NCBI RefSeq assembly: GCF_003967555.1 | Contig: NZ_BIFS01000001.1 | Span: 3,906,001-3,970,000 of the forward strand | DNA: 64,000 bases | Direction: 5' to 3' | Source of the DNA: Dictyobacter kobayashii | Lineage (GTDB): Bacteria; Chloroflexota; Ktedonobacteria; Ktedonobacterales; Ktedonobacteraceae | Part shown: positions 36,807-46,994 of the stretch, piece after piece | Layout: the number at the start of each line of letters is the position of its first letter | Position numbering within the stretch: the first letter of the stretch is position 1 | Made by a program: the position numbers and the translations under genes | Notes under the pieces: model-generated | What the model was told of the DNA's origin: nothing | Database searches by the model: none | What the model saw: the letters and a program-made list of their open reading frames with translations, nothing else

Positions 36807-38717
36807 TTAAACTGTTTTACATTCCTTTGACTGCAGATCGCACTGTATGGTTGCATGTTCAAAGCGTTGACTCAGTGCGGTTGTCGTGCTGGTGTTGGCG
36901 GGCCCAATAGGATATCCAAACTTACTCAAGCCATGATTTTTATCAAAATAGTTCATGATCAACCCCGAAATAGCGTACTCAGTATAGACGTAGAAACGCC
37001 CATTGGTGCCCATGGGGATCGTTCGCTCACGCGTATCACTATGGAAGTAGGTCCATTCAGCGGCGTAGGGGATTGGATGCACATTGGCATTGATCTCACG
37101 CGGCGAGATCCAGGTAAAGTCGCTGAAACCATAGTTCATCAGATCTCGCATATCGGTCCACCAATCCACTGTATGCATTACTACTCCGATCAAGTGATGG
37201 CCATTGCGTGTACACGAGATCACCTGTAAAAAGTTGGAGGCTGCATCCCAGCCGGTTTTACCGCCATCGACGCCGGGATACCAGTACATAAATTGGTCGC
37301 CGTTCTCTAAATAGTGTTCGGCATGCTGCTTGTTGCCCACGATATGATACTCTCTGGTCGAACTGATCTGATGAATGAGTGCATTGCTAAAGACATGCTG
37401 ACCCATTATCGCGAGGTCATGGGCACTGGAATAATGGCCATCCTCCATCAAGCCATGTGGATTGAGAAAGTGGGTGTCATGCATCCCCAATTGCAGGGCG
37501 CGCTGATTCATTTGATCCACAAATTTAGGCACACTACCGGCATCTGCATCGGCGATGACGATCGCTGCATCATTGCCAGATACGAGGAACAGACCATAGA
37601 GCAGCTCACGGATACTATATGTCTCACCGGGCTTTATCCCCATAACGGAACTATCAGCCGAAAGCTGATTGAGATCCCTGGTGATAGACGGTGTAATAGT
37701 TATCTCTCGATCCAGTTTACCACCTTGTTCTATGGTGAGCAGGGCCGTCATTAATTTTGTCGTGCTCATCATCGGGATATGCATAAATGGGTTCCGGGCA
37801 TAGAGCGTAACACCAGTATCGGCATCGAGCAGATAAGCAGAGGTTGCCAGTACGGGTGGAGCAGGATGATTATTATTTGGTGGCTGAATAACAAGCTCAT
37901 GTGGATTGGCCGGATTGGCCGGTTTCAAGACAGTCGTGGCGGTGGCCGATTGGTCGCTGGTTGAGCCAGGATAGCGGGCCGTAATATTGGTTGATGGGTG
38001 CAGCAACAGATTGAATAGCAAGGGCAAAACGATTAACAGGATTAAAGCGCCGCTAATTGTCAGTGCCACCGGTCGATTATGAATAATAGTATGAAATATA
38101 TCAAAGATCAGGTTTTGCGCATGCCGTTCGCGGCGTCCGATACGTGTATAAGATTGCTGTACAGTGGGTATATTATAGGCAGCCGGTGGCTGTTTGGGCC
38201 GGGTTGGATTTTTGACCGGCCTGACACTCTTTTGTACCTGCTCTGGGCGATTATCCGGGATATCTTCAATGTAGACACGGGGTTTGGGACGACGCGTTTT
38301 CGTCTGATCCAGAGGTCTCTCACGTATAGTCTGATCCTCAGGCTGTTCGCGCACATAGGTACGTGGACGCCGTGTGGTTGTCTGGTCTTGCGGAGCCTGC
38401 TCTTCGCGCCGTTTTAAGCGTCGCTTCATCAACTGCTCAGTATTAATACGCGTGCCTGCCTGTGGGCGAGCCAGACGTGCCCTCTGAGTGGATCTAACTG
38501 GAGAGTGGGTGGTTGGGGCTGCTTCCTGATCAGGATCAAGCTCTAAAAAGCGTGAAGCTCGCCTGATTCTAGGAATTTCAGGATGTTCATCGAGTTGATA
38601 ATTTTCATCCTCATCCATAGGTTGTGGAGGCCTACGGCTCGTGCCAGGACGCTTTAAATCGCGTACTGTTCTCTCTCCATCCAGATGATCGTTTTCATGC
38701 GATGGCGTTCTGCGCAT
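36807..38717 (-). CDS. Membrane-anchored D-alanyl-D-alanine carboxypeptidase with long cytoplasmic tail
   Basis: A class A low-molecular-weight PBP that trims D-Ala from peptidoglycan stems outside the cell. Seen: MMSTTKLMTALLTIEQG (SxxK), LVSGNDAAIVIAD (SxN) and DGGKTGWDAASNF (KTG). The N-terminal 210 residues are Arg/Pro/Gln-rich, low-complexity and predicted disordered and cytoplasmic; they precede one membrane helix (ALTISGALILLIVLPLLFNLLL). The last 80 residues contain FDKNHGLSKFGYPIGP, an LGFP-like wall-binding repeat. This gives 636 aa, much longer than PBP5 (about 400). GGAGAGG lies 8 nt before the ATG. The basic tail is an obvious target for regulation, for example by phosphorylation. 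Confidence 0.9.
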   Translation of the reverse strand: MRRTPSHENDHLDGERTVRDLKRPGTSRRPPQPMDEDENYQLDEHPEIPRIRRASRFLELDPDQEAAPTTHSPVRSTQRARLARPQAGTRINTEQLMKRRLKRREEQAPQDQTTTRRPRTYVREQPEDQTIRERPLDQTKTRRPKPRVYIEDIPDNRPEQVQKSVRPVKNPTRPKQPPAAYNIPTVQQSYTRIGRRERHAQNLIFDIFHTIIHNRPVALTISGALILLIVLPLLFNLLLHPSTNITARYPGSTSDQSATATTVLKPANPANPHELVIQPPNNNHPAPPVLATSAYLLDADTGVTLYARNPFMHIPMMSTTKLMTALLTIEQGGKLDREITITPSITRDLNQLSADSSVMGIKPGETYSIRELLYGLFLVSGNDAAIVIADADAGSVPKFVDQMNQRALQLGMHDTHFLNPHGLMEDGHYSSAHDLAIMGQHVFSNALIHQISSTREYHIVGNKQHAEHYLENGDQFMYWYPGVDGGKTGWDAASNFLQVISCTRNGHHLIGVVMHTVDWWTDMRDLMNYGFSDFTWISPREINANVHPIPYAAEWTYFHSDTRERTIPMGTNGRFYVYTEYAISGLIMNYFDKNHGLSKFGYPIGPANTSTTTALSQRFEHATIQCDLQSKECKTV

Positions 38718-38849
38718 CCGCCAATCCTCTCCATTCAGTAGTCAGGCAAAAAGAAGATATGAATGTATTGCTTTATGGTCTTTTTTAATTACCAATTGCT
38801 TTCATCTATCTTACTCAGCGAATTTCATTATTGTCAACTTTATGTGCGG

Positions 38850-39022
38850 AGCCTGCAGGACTTTTTCATGTTCCTCTTTGGCGCCTGCGGCGTCGGGTTG
38901 GGAGTGTGGAGAGTGTGTGGTGGGCGGCCGCCCACCACACACTCTCCACACCTGAAAGAAGGTCCATCATATCGCTTGCTCGTGATCTCCCTGCGCTCTC
39001 TGGACGAACAGTAAAAAGCCCT
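38850..39022 (+). repeat. Dispersed palindromic repeat, family A copy 4 (best preserved)
   Basis: A perfect 48-nt palindrome (38904-38951, 24-bp arms without loop, centre GGGCGGCCGCCC) is preceded by GCGCCTGCGGCG. The tail GAAAGAAGGTCCATC...CGCTTGCTCGTGATCTC follows. The outer ends GCAGGACTTTTTC and AGTAAAAAGCCCTGC form terminal inverted repeats. The stretch 38718-39438 otherwise contains no gene. Confidence 0.85.
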
Positions 39023-39438
39023 GCGGAGCCTGTTATTATGGTAATGAACTCAGCGTATTGCTGCTTTTTGCGTAGCAATCAGGTAGATTTAACCTTAAAG
39101 GCTGCTCGCAGGCTATTAACCATTCTCCAGCTGGTGTGTTTGCTGGCACTCAATGATAAATTGATGGACTATTGATGCAAACTTTACACAATTTTGAAGT
39201 TTCGCCCCATTTTTTTTGCTATAGTAGATAGGTAAAGAAAAGAAACCATCTTCTTTCCAATACATATCATATAGTACTCAACGTAATTGCATCATTCAAT
39301 GTCTTGGTTTTGTGCAAACCGATGTTTCTGGTTTCCACATCTTCTGTTGTTATACGCAATACGGATTGCAAAAGTTGATGTTGTGTGGACTAAGACTTTT
39401 ATGCTGGATATGAAATAGAGAAAAACAGGATTTTGGCG

Positions 39439-40062
39439 ATGTTTGTGCAATTTGATACTTCTATCTGTGCTACAGATTGTTCTGATCATGCATTGATTGT
39501 CGCGACTCTTGCAGGTGACGAGTGCGCATTTCCGACCCTGGTTCAGCGTTATCAATTGCCTTTGTATAATTTTATTCAGCGTAGCTTGAGAGAGACCGAG
39601 TGGGCTAACGATGTGCTGCAATTCGTGTTTTTGCAACTCTATACTTCATTGCCGCGTTTGCGCGATACCCTGTATTCTGAGCACACAAATGCCCCTTTAA
39701 AAGCGTGGCTATTCCAGGTGGCCTGGAACCGCTGCATTGATGAGCGCCGCAAGCAACGTTCATTGCTCTTTTCCGAGTTAGAGGAGAACGATGAGCGTGA
39801 CGAATTTTCCTTTATAAGTATTATTCCCGATGGAGATCCGCAACCAGATATAATCGCGGAACAACAAGAATTGCGCGTGGTCCTGCGTAAAGCTATTCGC
39901 CACCTCCCTTCTCACTTTCGCTCAGTTGTTATGTTACGCTACACCCAGGAACTCAGTTTTGGCGAGATTGGACGTTTATTAAATATGCCTGAGAATACTG
40001 CCAAGACCTATTTTCAGCGCGCTCGCCCACTTTTGCGCTCTGCCTTGCAGCGAGCCATCTAA
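39439..40062 (+). CDS. ECF-family RNA polymerase sigma factor
   Basis: A 207-aa group 4 sigma factor. Region 2 is seen as FPTLVQRYQLPLYNFIQR...ANDVLQFVFLQLYTSLPRL and KAWLFQVAWNRCIDERRKQ. A short linker follows, then region 4 as IRHLPSHFRSVVMLRYTQELSFGEIGRLLNMPENTAKTYFQRARPLLRSAL, with a clear helix-turn-helix. It has no region 3, as expected for ECF. No anti-sigma factor is adjacent, so control is not visible. Start at ATG 39439 (CAGGA about 9 nt upstream) rather than TTG 39433. Confidence 0.93.
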   Translation: MFVQFDTSICATDCSDHALIVATLAGDECAFPTLVQRYQLPLYNFIQRSLRETEWANDVLQFVFLQLYTSLPRLRDTLYSEHTNAPLKAWLFQVAWNRCIDERRKQRSLLFSELEENDERDEFSFISIIPDGDPQPDIIAEQQELRVVLRKAIRHLPSHFRSVVMLRYTQELSFGEIGRLLNMPENTAKTYFQRARPLLRSALQRAI

Positions 40063-40147
40063 AAGCAATCGTAAATGCCGCTCAGTCGCGGCTAGCTTCG
40101 CTGCCACTGCCATGCCATATCTTTGAGCGCCAAAGGCGTTCAAGAAG

Positions 40148-40204
40148 TTTTATTATGTGGTGCAAAAATTGCGCCTAGCGCAATTTTTGCACCACATAAT
40201 AAAA
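40148..40204. repeat. Perfect hairpin, family B copy 4
   Basis: Perfect 27-bp arms (40148-40174 and 40178-40204; TTTTATTATGTGGTGC...AATTGCGC) have loop CTA. The GC-rich module GCGCGGGCGTGCCAGCGCACG follows. It lies downstream of the sigma-factor gene. Confidence 0.85.
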
Positions 40205-40316
40205 AAAGCGCGGGCGTGCCAGCGCACGTCCGCGCAAGAGCTCAGAAAGCGTCAGACTTCCGTCACTACCGCGCTGTTTGTGTATGAGCTTTTGTGTTTG
40301 AGGAGCTCATACTGAA

Positions 40317-40372
40317 TTTCTTGTGTGATGCAAAAATTGCGCCTAAGCGCAATTTTTGCATCACACAAGAAA
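40317..40372. repeat. Perfect hairpin, family B copy 5
   Basis: Perfect 26-bp arms (40317-40342 and 40347-40372; TTTCTTGTGTGATGC...AATTGCGC) have loop CTAA. GGCGCGGGCGCGCCAGCGCCC follows. It differs from copy 4 at several stem positions, with matching changes in the opposite arm. A 9-bp hairpin (GTATGAGCT / AGCTCATAC, 40282-40312) lies just before it. Confidence 0.85.
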
Positions 40373-40608
40373 ACAGGCGCGGGCGCGCCAGCGCCCGCCC
40401 GTAAAGGAGTGACACATTTCCCATAAACATGCGAGTCTAACATTCTATAAGCAAGGTGGCTACTTGACGTGTTGGCAGGTGCATGCTAACCTGCGGACGT
40501 TAAACAAGCACACCTTATACTGACAAAACCTGGCTTGTAACATAAAATAAATATCCTGTTGCCGCTGGCAGAACGCGCTGTACATCTACTGAGAAAGGGA
40601 AAAATTAT

Positions 40609-41994
40609 ATGAATCTCGTCGAGGTGAAATCACTCATTGAGGAAGGGAAAGTTGAATATATCAAGCTTGGCGTGCCTGATATTGATGGCGTCTTCCGTGG
40701 TAAGCGCGTAACAGCGCCATTCTTCCTGGAATCTATCGAGGCTGGTTTTGCCCAGTCAGATGTGCTATTCGGGTGGGATATTGCAGAGAATGTACTTCCC
40801 AATCTGAAGGTGAGTAATATCAATCGTGGATTTGGGGATTTTGTAATGGTTCCCGATCTCGATACTTTTGCACTGGTGCCCTGGGAAGAAAAGGTGGCCT
40901 CCTGTGTCTGTGATCTGTGGACCGAGCATGGAGAGCCGATTACCGTTTCACCTCGTTATGTATTGAATTCCCTGTTAGAGCGCGCGCGTAATCTGGGTTT
41001 AGCCCCCATGGCAGCCTCTGAATTAGAGATGCGTTTTTTTCGCGAAGACCAGGTCTCATTGCGCACCAAAGACTTTGGTCCTGACCTGACCCCCTTGAAT
41101 CCAGGTACAAACTGCTACGTAATTAGCCATGCGACGGCCGATGATTATTTGATTGGACAGGTTGTACGCCAGATGCGCGCCTACGGCATTGATATTGAGG
41201 GCTATAATCGTGAGCATGGTCCGGGGATGTATGAGATCAATATGCATTATAGTGCGGCCTTGACCGCGGCTGACCGCACAATGCTCTTTAAGAGCGGGGT
41301 AAAAGAGATCTGCCACCAGAGTGGTTTTACCCCGACATTTATGGCCAAGTGGAATGATCAAGAAGATGGTAGTAGCGGGCATACCCATATGAGTTTATGG
41401 GATGTTGATGGTGAGCGCAACGCCTTCTGGGATGATGATGCCGAAGGGCATATGTCCGCCACCATGCGCCATTTCCTGGCGGGGGTGTTACAGAAGATGC
41501 CTGATTTTATGGCCCTCTATGCTCCTACCATCAATTCTTATAAGCGCTACATTGAGGGGACCTGGACACCACTCAATACCGCGTGGGGAATGGACAATCG
41601 AACCTGCGCCGTACGTGTCATCAATAGCGGCCGTAAGTCGATTCGGCTGGAAAATCGCGTGCCGGGCGCCGATGCCAATTTCTACCTGGTGTTTGCTGGC
41701 ATGCTGGCCAGTGGACTCTATGGCATTGACCATCAATTGGAGCTTCCTCCGCGCCTGGATGGTAATGCTTATAGTCAGGAGAAGATCGAGCAGGCCATTG
41801 CCCATGGTCATATGTATCCCCTGGCCCGCAATCTGACCACCGCCACTGATCTGTTTGAGAAGAGTGAGGTGGCCAGAGAATATCTGGGTGCTGATTTTGT
41901 TGAGCACTTTGTAATTACGCGTCGCTGGGAGGTTCAGGAATACGAGAAAGCAGTGACCAACTGGGAGCGTCGTCGTTACCTGGAACTGATCTAA
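40609..41994 (+). CDS. Glutamine-synthetase-family enzyme (gamma-glutamyl ligase type)
   Basis: A 461-aa ATP-dependent ligase of the GS fold. Seen: DIDGVFRGKRV, the metal-site ASELEMRFF, GPGMYEINM, GSSGHTHMSLWD, NSYKRYIEGTWTPLNTAWGMDNRTCAVRV, and RLENRVPGADANFYL. The N-terminal half and the missing adenylylation loop are closer to gamma-glutamylpolyamine/amine synthetases (PuuA, GlnT types) than to GlnA, so the acceptor may be an amine rather than ammonia. GAGAAAGGG precedes the ATG. Its stop codon overlaps the stop of the convergent phospholipase-like gene. The aldehyde dehydrogenase at 48206 would suit a putrescine/GABA route, but the genes are not clustered. Confidence 0.88.
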   Translation: MNLVEVKSLIEEGKVEYIKLGVPDIDGVFRGKRVTAPFFLESIEAGFAQSDVLFGWDIAENVLPNLKVSNINRGFGDFVMVPDLDTFALVPWEEKVASCVCDLWTEHGEPITVSPRYVLNSLLERARNLGLAPMAASELEMRFFREDQVSLRTKDFGPDLTPLNPGTNCYVISHATADDYLIGQVVRQMRAYGIDIEGYNREHGPGMYEINMHYSAALTAADRTMLFKSGVKEICHQSGFTPTFMAKWNDQEDGSSGHTHMSLWDVDGERNAFWDDDAEGHMSATMRHFLAGVLQKMPDFMALYAPTINSYKRYIEGTWTPLNTAWGMDNRTCAVRVINSGRKSIRLENRVPGADANFYLVFAGMLASGLYGIDHQLELPPRLDGNAYSQEKIEQAIAHGHMYPLARNLTTATDLFEKSEVAREYLGADFVEHFVITRRWEVQEYEKAVTNWERRRYLELI

Positions 41995-43682
41995 TTTTCG
42001 GGTTCCTCAATCCAGCCATGCTCTTCACGAAAGTTTAAACCCTGATGGTTGGCTTCCTCAGCGGTCAAATATGGCAACAGGTGGCCAACCAGAGGCTGAC
42101 GTGCTTTATAGTGCTCCAAATTTTCCTCCGCGCGTTGTTGCATCAGCTGCACAGCCTGGAAGGGATCGTGCAGGGCCTCTTCCAGTTTTTGAAAGACTTT
42201 TTCCGCCATTGCCCGTTCCGCTGTTTTCAGGCTCTGTTCTCGATAGAGTCGCGAGGCCGCATTCAGTTCTTCCAGACTGAGCAATCCAATGTGCTCGGCC
42301 TGCAGCAGCAGACGTAATCCATGGGCCAGAAAAGGGTCCAGCGTAGCCACATTGATCTCGGTATCATCATGCATACCACGATTGTTCAGGTTGCCTGATC
42401 CCACAGTCGACCAGGTATCATCAATAATCGCGGTTTTAGAATGGACATAGATCGGGCGATAATGAAGCAGGCCATCATCCATACTATAGTGTGAGGTGGC
42501 CAGGCAGAATGCGCGCAACCTTCCTTCCTGTACCGCTTCAGGTACTGCGGTTCGCAGTATGGTCAGACCTGCATCACTAAAGGCGCGCCCCACATTGGGA
42601 TGATCAGGGAGTAGGATACTCATAGTGGCGCCCGGCGTAGTGCCGCAATAATTTGTTGGATATGATCCTCCATCTCCCCACTATCTTTACCCAGAAATGG
42701 AATGTCCACGCCATAATAAGCGCGTAGCCAGAAATACTGATTTTCTAAGTAGATCGATTGTTGCGCATTGCTCAAGGCATGGTCATAAAGCTGTGTAATG
42801 CCCAGGATGGCCTCTTTATCGAAGGAATAGGTATGCTGTGGCACGGTACGCGCGATCTGAACAACGCTCTGACTTTCTATCGGGGCTGGTAAAGGATGTT
42901 CTGGAATATGCAACTGCGTATCCATGTGATGACGAGCGACAAGATCATTCCAGCGCTGGCGGAAGTTCAATTCGACATCGCCAGCCGCCAGACCTTCAAT
43001 TTTAGCATGTGTATCATGCCAGCCATGAGGTGTCTTGCCCGACGTTGTCCGCCGCAAAGGGGTATCAAAAACATGTTCAGACGTATCCCAGCGATCAAAG
43101 TCATCTTCCTTCTCAATGAGGGGATCGAGGCCACCCACAAAGGCAATCTCATGATCGACCACGGTCACTTTTTGATGCAACGATTCAATCTGATGGTGTA
43201 GAATGCCCTCCGCGCTATCATCCAGCAGACAGGTAATACCAGCCTCCGTTAATTTATCTCGCGCCCCCTCTGGATCATAGACCGCGAAGGCCTTCTTTGC
43301 TTTCCAGAGCAGCACCTTAACCTCGACTCCCTTACTTTGCGCATATACCAGTACTTCTTTCACAGAAAGCTTATGTGTCAGCCAGAACTCAATATCAGCA
43401 TCTTGCAAGCCCTGTTCACGTAAGTCCTCAATATAGGCTGTGCGGACCTGATCCTCAGGCTGCTCAGGCAGTATATCCTCGCCTCGTACCAGGAGTATAT
43501 CCGGTTCCATGCCCCAATTGGCCAGGTAAATAGAGCGTGTCGCACGCATAAAAACACAGACACATTTCTAGAAATGTGGCCTGCCCATCTATAAAATACG
43601 TCACCCGCGAATCGCGACGGACAGGTGTGTCTCCAAGGGCCCACCAATCGGTTGCTGTGATTTCCTTTGACTCACTATACAT
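41991..43682 (-). CDS. Phospholipase D-like / cardiolipin-synthase-like protein, two frameshifts
   Basis: PLD-superfamily proteins use two HxK(x)4D motifs. The first is HQKVTVVDHEIAFVGG with GGLDPL; the second is VHSKTAIIDDTWSTVGSGNLNNRG. They sit in separate open frames. Adding one G at the run 42631-42633 gives ALRRGATMSILLPDHPNVG and joins them. Upstream, ATG 43682 reads SESKEITATDWWALGD...YFIDGQATFLEM; removing one A from the run 43550-43554 joins it to RATRSIYLANWGME, the usual start of the PLD fold. The combined product is about 563 aa. No signal peptide or membrane helix is seen. Substrate could be phospholipid or nucleic acid. Confidence 0.8.
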
Positions 43683-44014
43683 GCTTATAATTGCACCCCC
43701 TCTAAAAAATTATGTGCTTAAGTAATGATACTTGATAAAGGACTGTAGAGGTGACAAAGTGACTATCTTCTAACCATTTTTTTCTTTTTGTCGATATTGA
43801 TGAGAGATTTAGATTCCAGGATGACGTAGTTAAATATATCGAAGACTTTTATCAGCACACACCAGTTGGTGGTGAGACAAAAATGCCAGAGGTGTGACAC
43901 AAAAAAGGGCCAGAGATACATTTACTTTTATTTTTCTGTCGTGACATATCTATTGCGTTGATCGTGTGCTGAATTATCGTTCTACCTCTTTGGGTTTATA
44001 CAAGGAGAATTATT
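43683..44014. other. Gene-free stretch upstream of the binding-protein gene
   Basis: AT-rich, with no open frame or strong hairpin. Presumably holds the divergent promoters of the PLD-like gene and the peptide-transporter operon. Confidence 0.35.
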
Positions 44015-45717
44015 GTGAAAGCCGGTAAGAAACTTTCTTTGCAGTTCTTGACCAGCCTCGTCTGCTTGATGGCCATATTTATGGCCTCATGTGGTAGCAG
44101 CGGTGGCTCGGGCAGTTCCTCTGCTGCCGTTTCTGATGACAAGCAGGTGTTACGTTACCCTGTTGTTGGTGACATCAACAGCTTTGATCCTGGTACCGTA
44201 CAGGATACCGACTCCAATTTTCCCATTCAGCAGGCCGTCTTTACTGGTCTGGTAACTCTGGACAAAGATCTGAAAGTGAAGCCCAGCTGGCTGCTGAGCT
44301 GCCAACCATCTCAAAAGATGGTATGACATACACTTTCAAATTACGCCCAGGCCTCAAGTTTAGCAATGGTGATCCTCTGACGTCCGCTGATGTCGTATAT
44401 AGCATCAACCGCGCCGTCTCTAAGAGCCTCAATTCACCTGTGAGCTACTATTTGAACCTTTTGAAGGATTATGACAAAGTCAATTCAGGAAAGATCCCAA
44501 CCTTGATTGGCGATAGCCTGCTGACGCCTGATCCTACTACTGTGGTGATCAAAATCAGCAAACCCGCCGCTTATTTCCTGGAAGCCCTTTCTTATCCTAC
44601 ATCTTATGTAGTGAACCAGAAGATTGTTGAGAAGTACAAAGGTGGCAGTAGCCCCTGGACTGATCATATTCAAGAGGGTGCCGGTGATGGCCCATTCAAA
44701 GTTCAGTCTTACTCGCACACCACTGGTATTCAACTGGTACGCAACGATAGCTACTATGGTCCTAAGCCAAAACTGAAAACTCTGTCGGTTGTCTTCTACA
44801 AAGACGAAGATGGCATGTACAAAGCTTATCAGGCCAAGCAGTTGGACTTCACCTATGTTCCAACCGCAAACGTGGGTGATGTGGTCGGAAAACCCGACTA
44901 CAGCTCAACCGATGTATTGACGATTCGTTACCTCAGCTTGAACTATCTGGCCAAGCCTTTTGATAACATCAAAATTCGTGAGGCCTTTGCTCTGGCTATC
45001 AACAAAGATCTCATTGTTAAGACTGCTATCAACAATGCCTTTACGGCCACCAATCACATCATTCCTAGTGGAATGCCTGGTTACGATGCAGCCTTGACCG
45101 GCCCCGAAGGAACCACCACCCAGGGTGATCCTGCTAAGGCCAAACAATTGCTGGCTGATGGTATGAAGGAAGAGGGTATCACAACCCTGCCTTCTCTGAC
45201 CCTGACCTACTACCCACGTGAGCAGAGCTTCAAAGATGCAATGTCCCAGATCGTTTCGATGTGGCAGACCAACCTGGGCGTGAAGGTCAATGTTAACACT
45301 GTAGCTCGCGCTCGTTTGTTGGACCTGGAGAACGCTACTCAGAACAATGCTTCACTGCCACTATGGCAGGCGGGCTGGAATGCTGACTATCCAGATCCAC
45401 AGGACTGGCTGACAACCTTCTTCGATCAGGGTTCGGACTACAACCAGTTCAACTATGGTCAGAATCATTCTACTGCAGCCGCCGAGCAGCAGCAGGTTCA
45501 GCAGGAACTGCGCAAAGCTGACGTTACACCTGACCAGGATGCCCGCATGAAAATGTATAACGATGCTGAGCAGAAGATCATCAATGATGTGGGTTGGATC
45601 CCTCTGTGGCAGGAGAAAGTTCACTCTCTGACCAGCCTGAAGGTGCACAATCTGAAACTCAACTCTCAGCAGTTGATTCCGCCTGACGACTGGAGCAACA
45701 TCTACATGTCGGCATAA
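44015..45717 (+). CDS. Peptide/nickel-type ABC transporter substrate-binding lipoprotein, frameshifted
   Basis: A family-5 (DppA/OppA-like) extracytoplasmic receptor of about 567 aa. The GTG start at 44015 is preceded by AAGGAG (8 nt). The signal peptide ends in lipobox MASC (Cys26). The first frame ends after LKVK at 44284. One extra C in the CCC run 44282-44284 continues as PQLAAELPTISKDGMTYTFKLRPGLKFSNGDPLTSADVVYS, the family signature. Further motifs: NYLAKPFDNIKIREAFALAINKD and LPLWQAGWNADYPDPQDWL. The ATG at 44323 is internal. The permeases follow after a 295-nt gap. Confidence 0.9.
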
Positions 45718-46012
45718 CTGATTAAAACGTAAGTTTAGGTGGGTCATCTGTCATCTTCCTATCAACGATGTATGGCAGGTGACTTCCTTTATCAGTTAGT
45801 TGTAGGTATCCGTGACGTATGGCCCTCTCGATTGATTCAGACGTTGCGGATATTTTCCTTTTTTAGCCATCTACATTTTTATCTCCAGCTAGAACAGAGT
45901 AGAACGCGTAAGTTATGTGGCATTGAAGGAGATAATCCTCTACTCATACAATTCGTACATTCCCATTATGACACAGGCACCTTTGTAGAGAAGAAGGAGG
46001 ACGGAGCTTGGT

Positions 46013-46972
46013 ATGCTTAAATTCTTAATAAAAAGATTCATTGGGCTCCTTTTCGTAATCTTTTGCGTGACATTTCTCACGTTTATTATAGGTTTTTACT
46101 CTCCCAGCAATCCAGTTCAGATTATGATGGGAGATCACCCCAATCATACATTGGAATTACAATTGATGCATGCCTACGGATTGGATCTGCCATGGTACCA
46201 GCAATATGCTAATTTCGTTGTACGTTTGCTGCACTTTGATCTAGGAACCTCGTTTAAAACAATTGGCCGACCAGTTAAGGATATTATTGGAGATGGCCTA
46301 CCAATATCGTTGGAGCTCGGCTTCTGGGCACTGGTAATCCAGCTTGGTATCGGTGTTCCGGTTGGTATTATCTCAGCTATTCGAGCGAACAGCTGGACCG
46401 ACACCATCAGCATGGGTGCTTCGCTGGTTATTTATGCCCTGCCATCCTTCGTTTTAGCTATCCTGGTCCAGTTTTTGATTATCTGGCTGGATAATACTTT
46501 TGGTTGGAGCTGGCCTAATACCCAGTGGGGAACACCCTGGCAATATAGTTGGATGGATATTCAATATAAACTGGCCCCGATCCTGGTTTATGGTGCCACC
46601 GGTATGGCATATTTCGCGCGCCTGTCGCGTACCAGCATGTTAGAAATCTTACGTCAGGACTATGTGCGTACCGCCCGCGCTAAAGGCTTATATGAGCGGG
46701 CCGTGATCTATCGCCACGCTTTCCGCAATGCATTGATTCCTCTCATTACCGTTATAGGTTTGTCGATAGGTTTCCTGGTAGCGGGCGCCTTCTTCATTGA
46801 AAGAATCTTCTCCATTCCTGGCATTGCTGGCATTACATTGGACTCGATTGATAACCTGGACTACCCCGTCGTACAGGCAACAACTGTTATATTGGCCATC
46901 GGAGTTGTCTTCGGCAATCTACTGTCTGATATCTGCTACACAATTGTCGATCCCCGCATCAAAGCTGAGTAA
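46013..46972 (+). CDS. Dipeptide/oligopeptide ABC transporter permease (DppB type)
   Basis: A 319-aa inner-membrane permease with an N-terminal helix (IKRFIGLLFVIFCVTFLTFII), a periplasmic loop and about six helices in all. The EAA-like loop (MLEILRQDYVRTARAKGLYERAVIYRHAFRNALIPLI) is the family signature and contacts the ATPase. The C-terminus has IFSIPGIAGITLDSI and DPRIKAE. GAAGGAGGACGGAGC lies upstream of the ATG. It pairs with the next gene. Confidence 0.93.
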   Translation: MLKFLIKRFIGLLFVIFCVTFLTFIIGFYSPSNPVQIMMGDHPNHTLELQLMHAYGLDLPWYQQYANFVVRLLHFDLGTSFKTIGRPVKDIIGDGLPISLELGFWALVIQLGIGVPVGIISAIRANSWTDTISMGASLVIYALPSFVLAILVQFLIIWLDNTFGWSWPNTQWGTPWQYSWMDIQYKLAPILVYGATGMAYFARLSRTSMLEILRQDYVRTARAKGLYERAVIYRHAFRNALIPLITVIGLSIGFLVAGAFFIERIFSIPGIAGITLDSIDNLDYPVVQATTVILAIGVVFGNLLSDICYTIVDPRIKAE

Positions 46973-46994
46973 GTCGAGAAGGTGAGTATTGAAA

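Noticed and set aside
39194..39225. Promoter TTGAAG...TATAGT upstream of the sigma-factor gene
   Set aside because: The spacing of 20 nt is too long for confidence.
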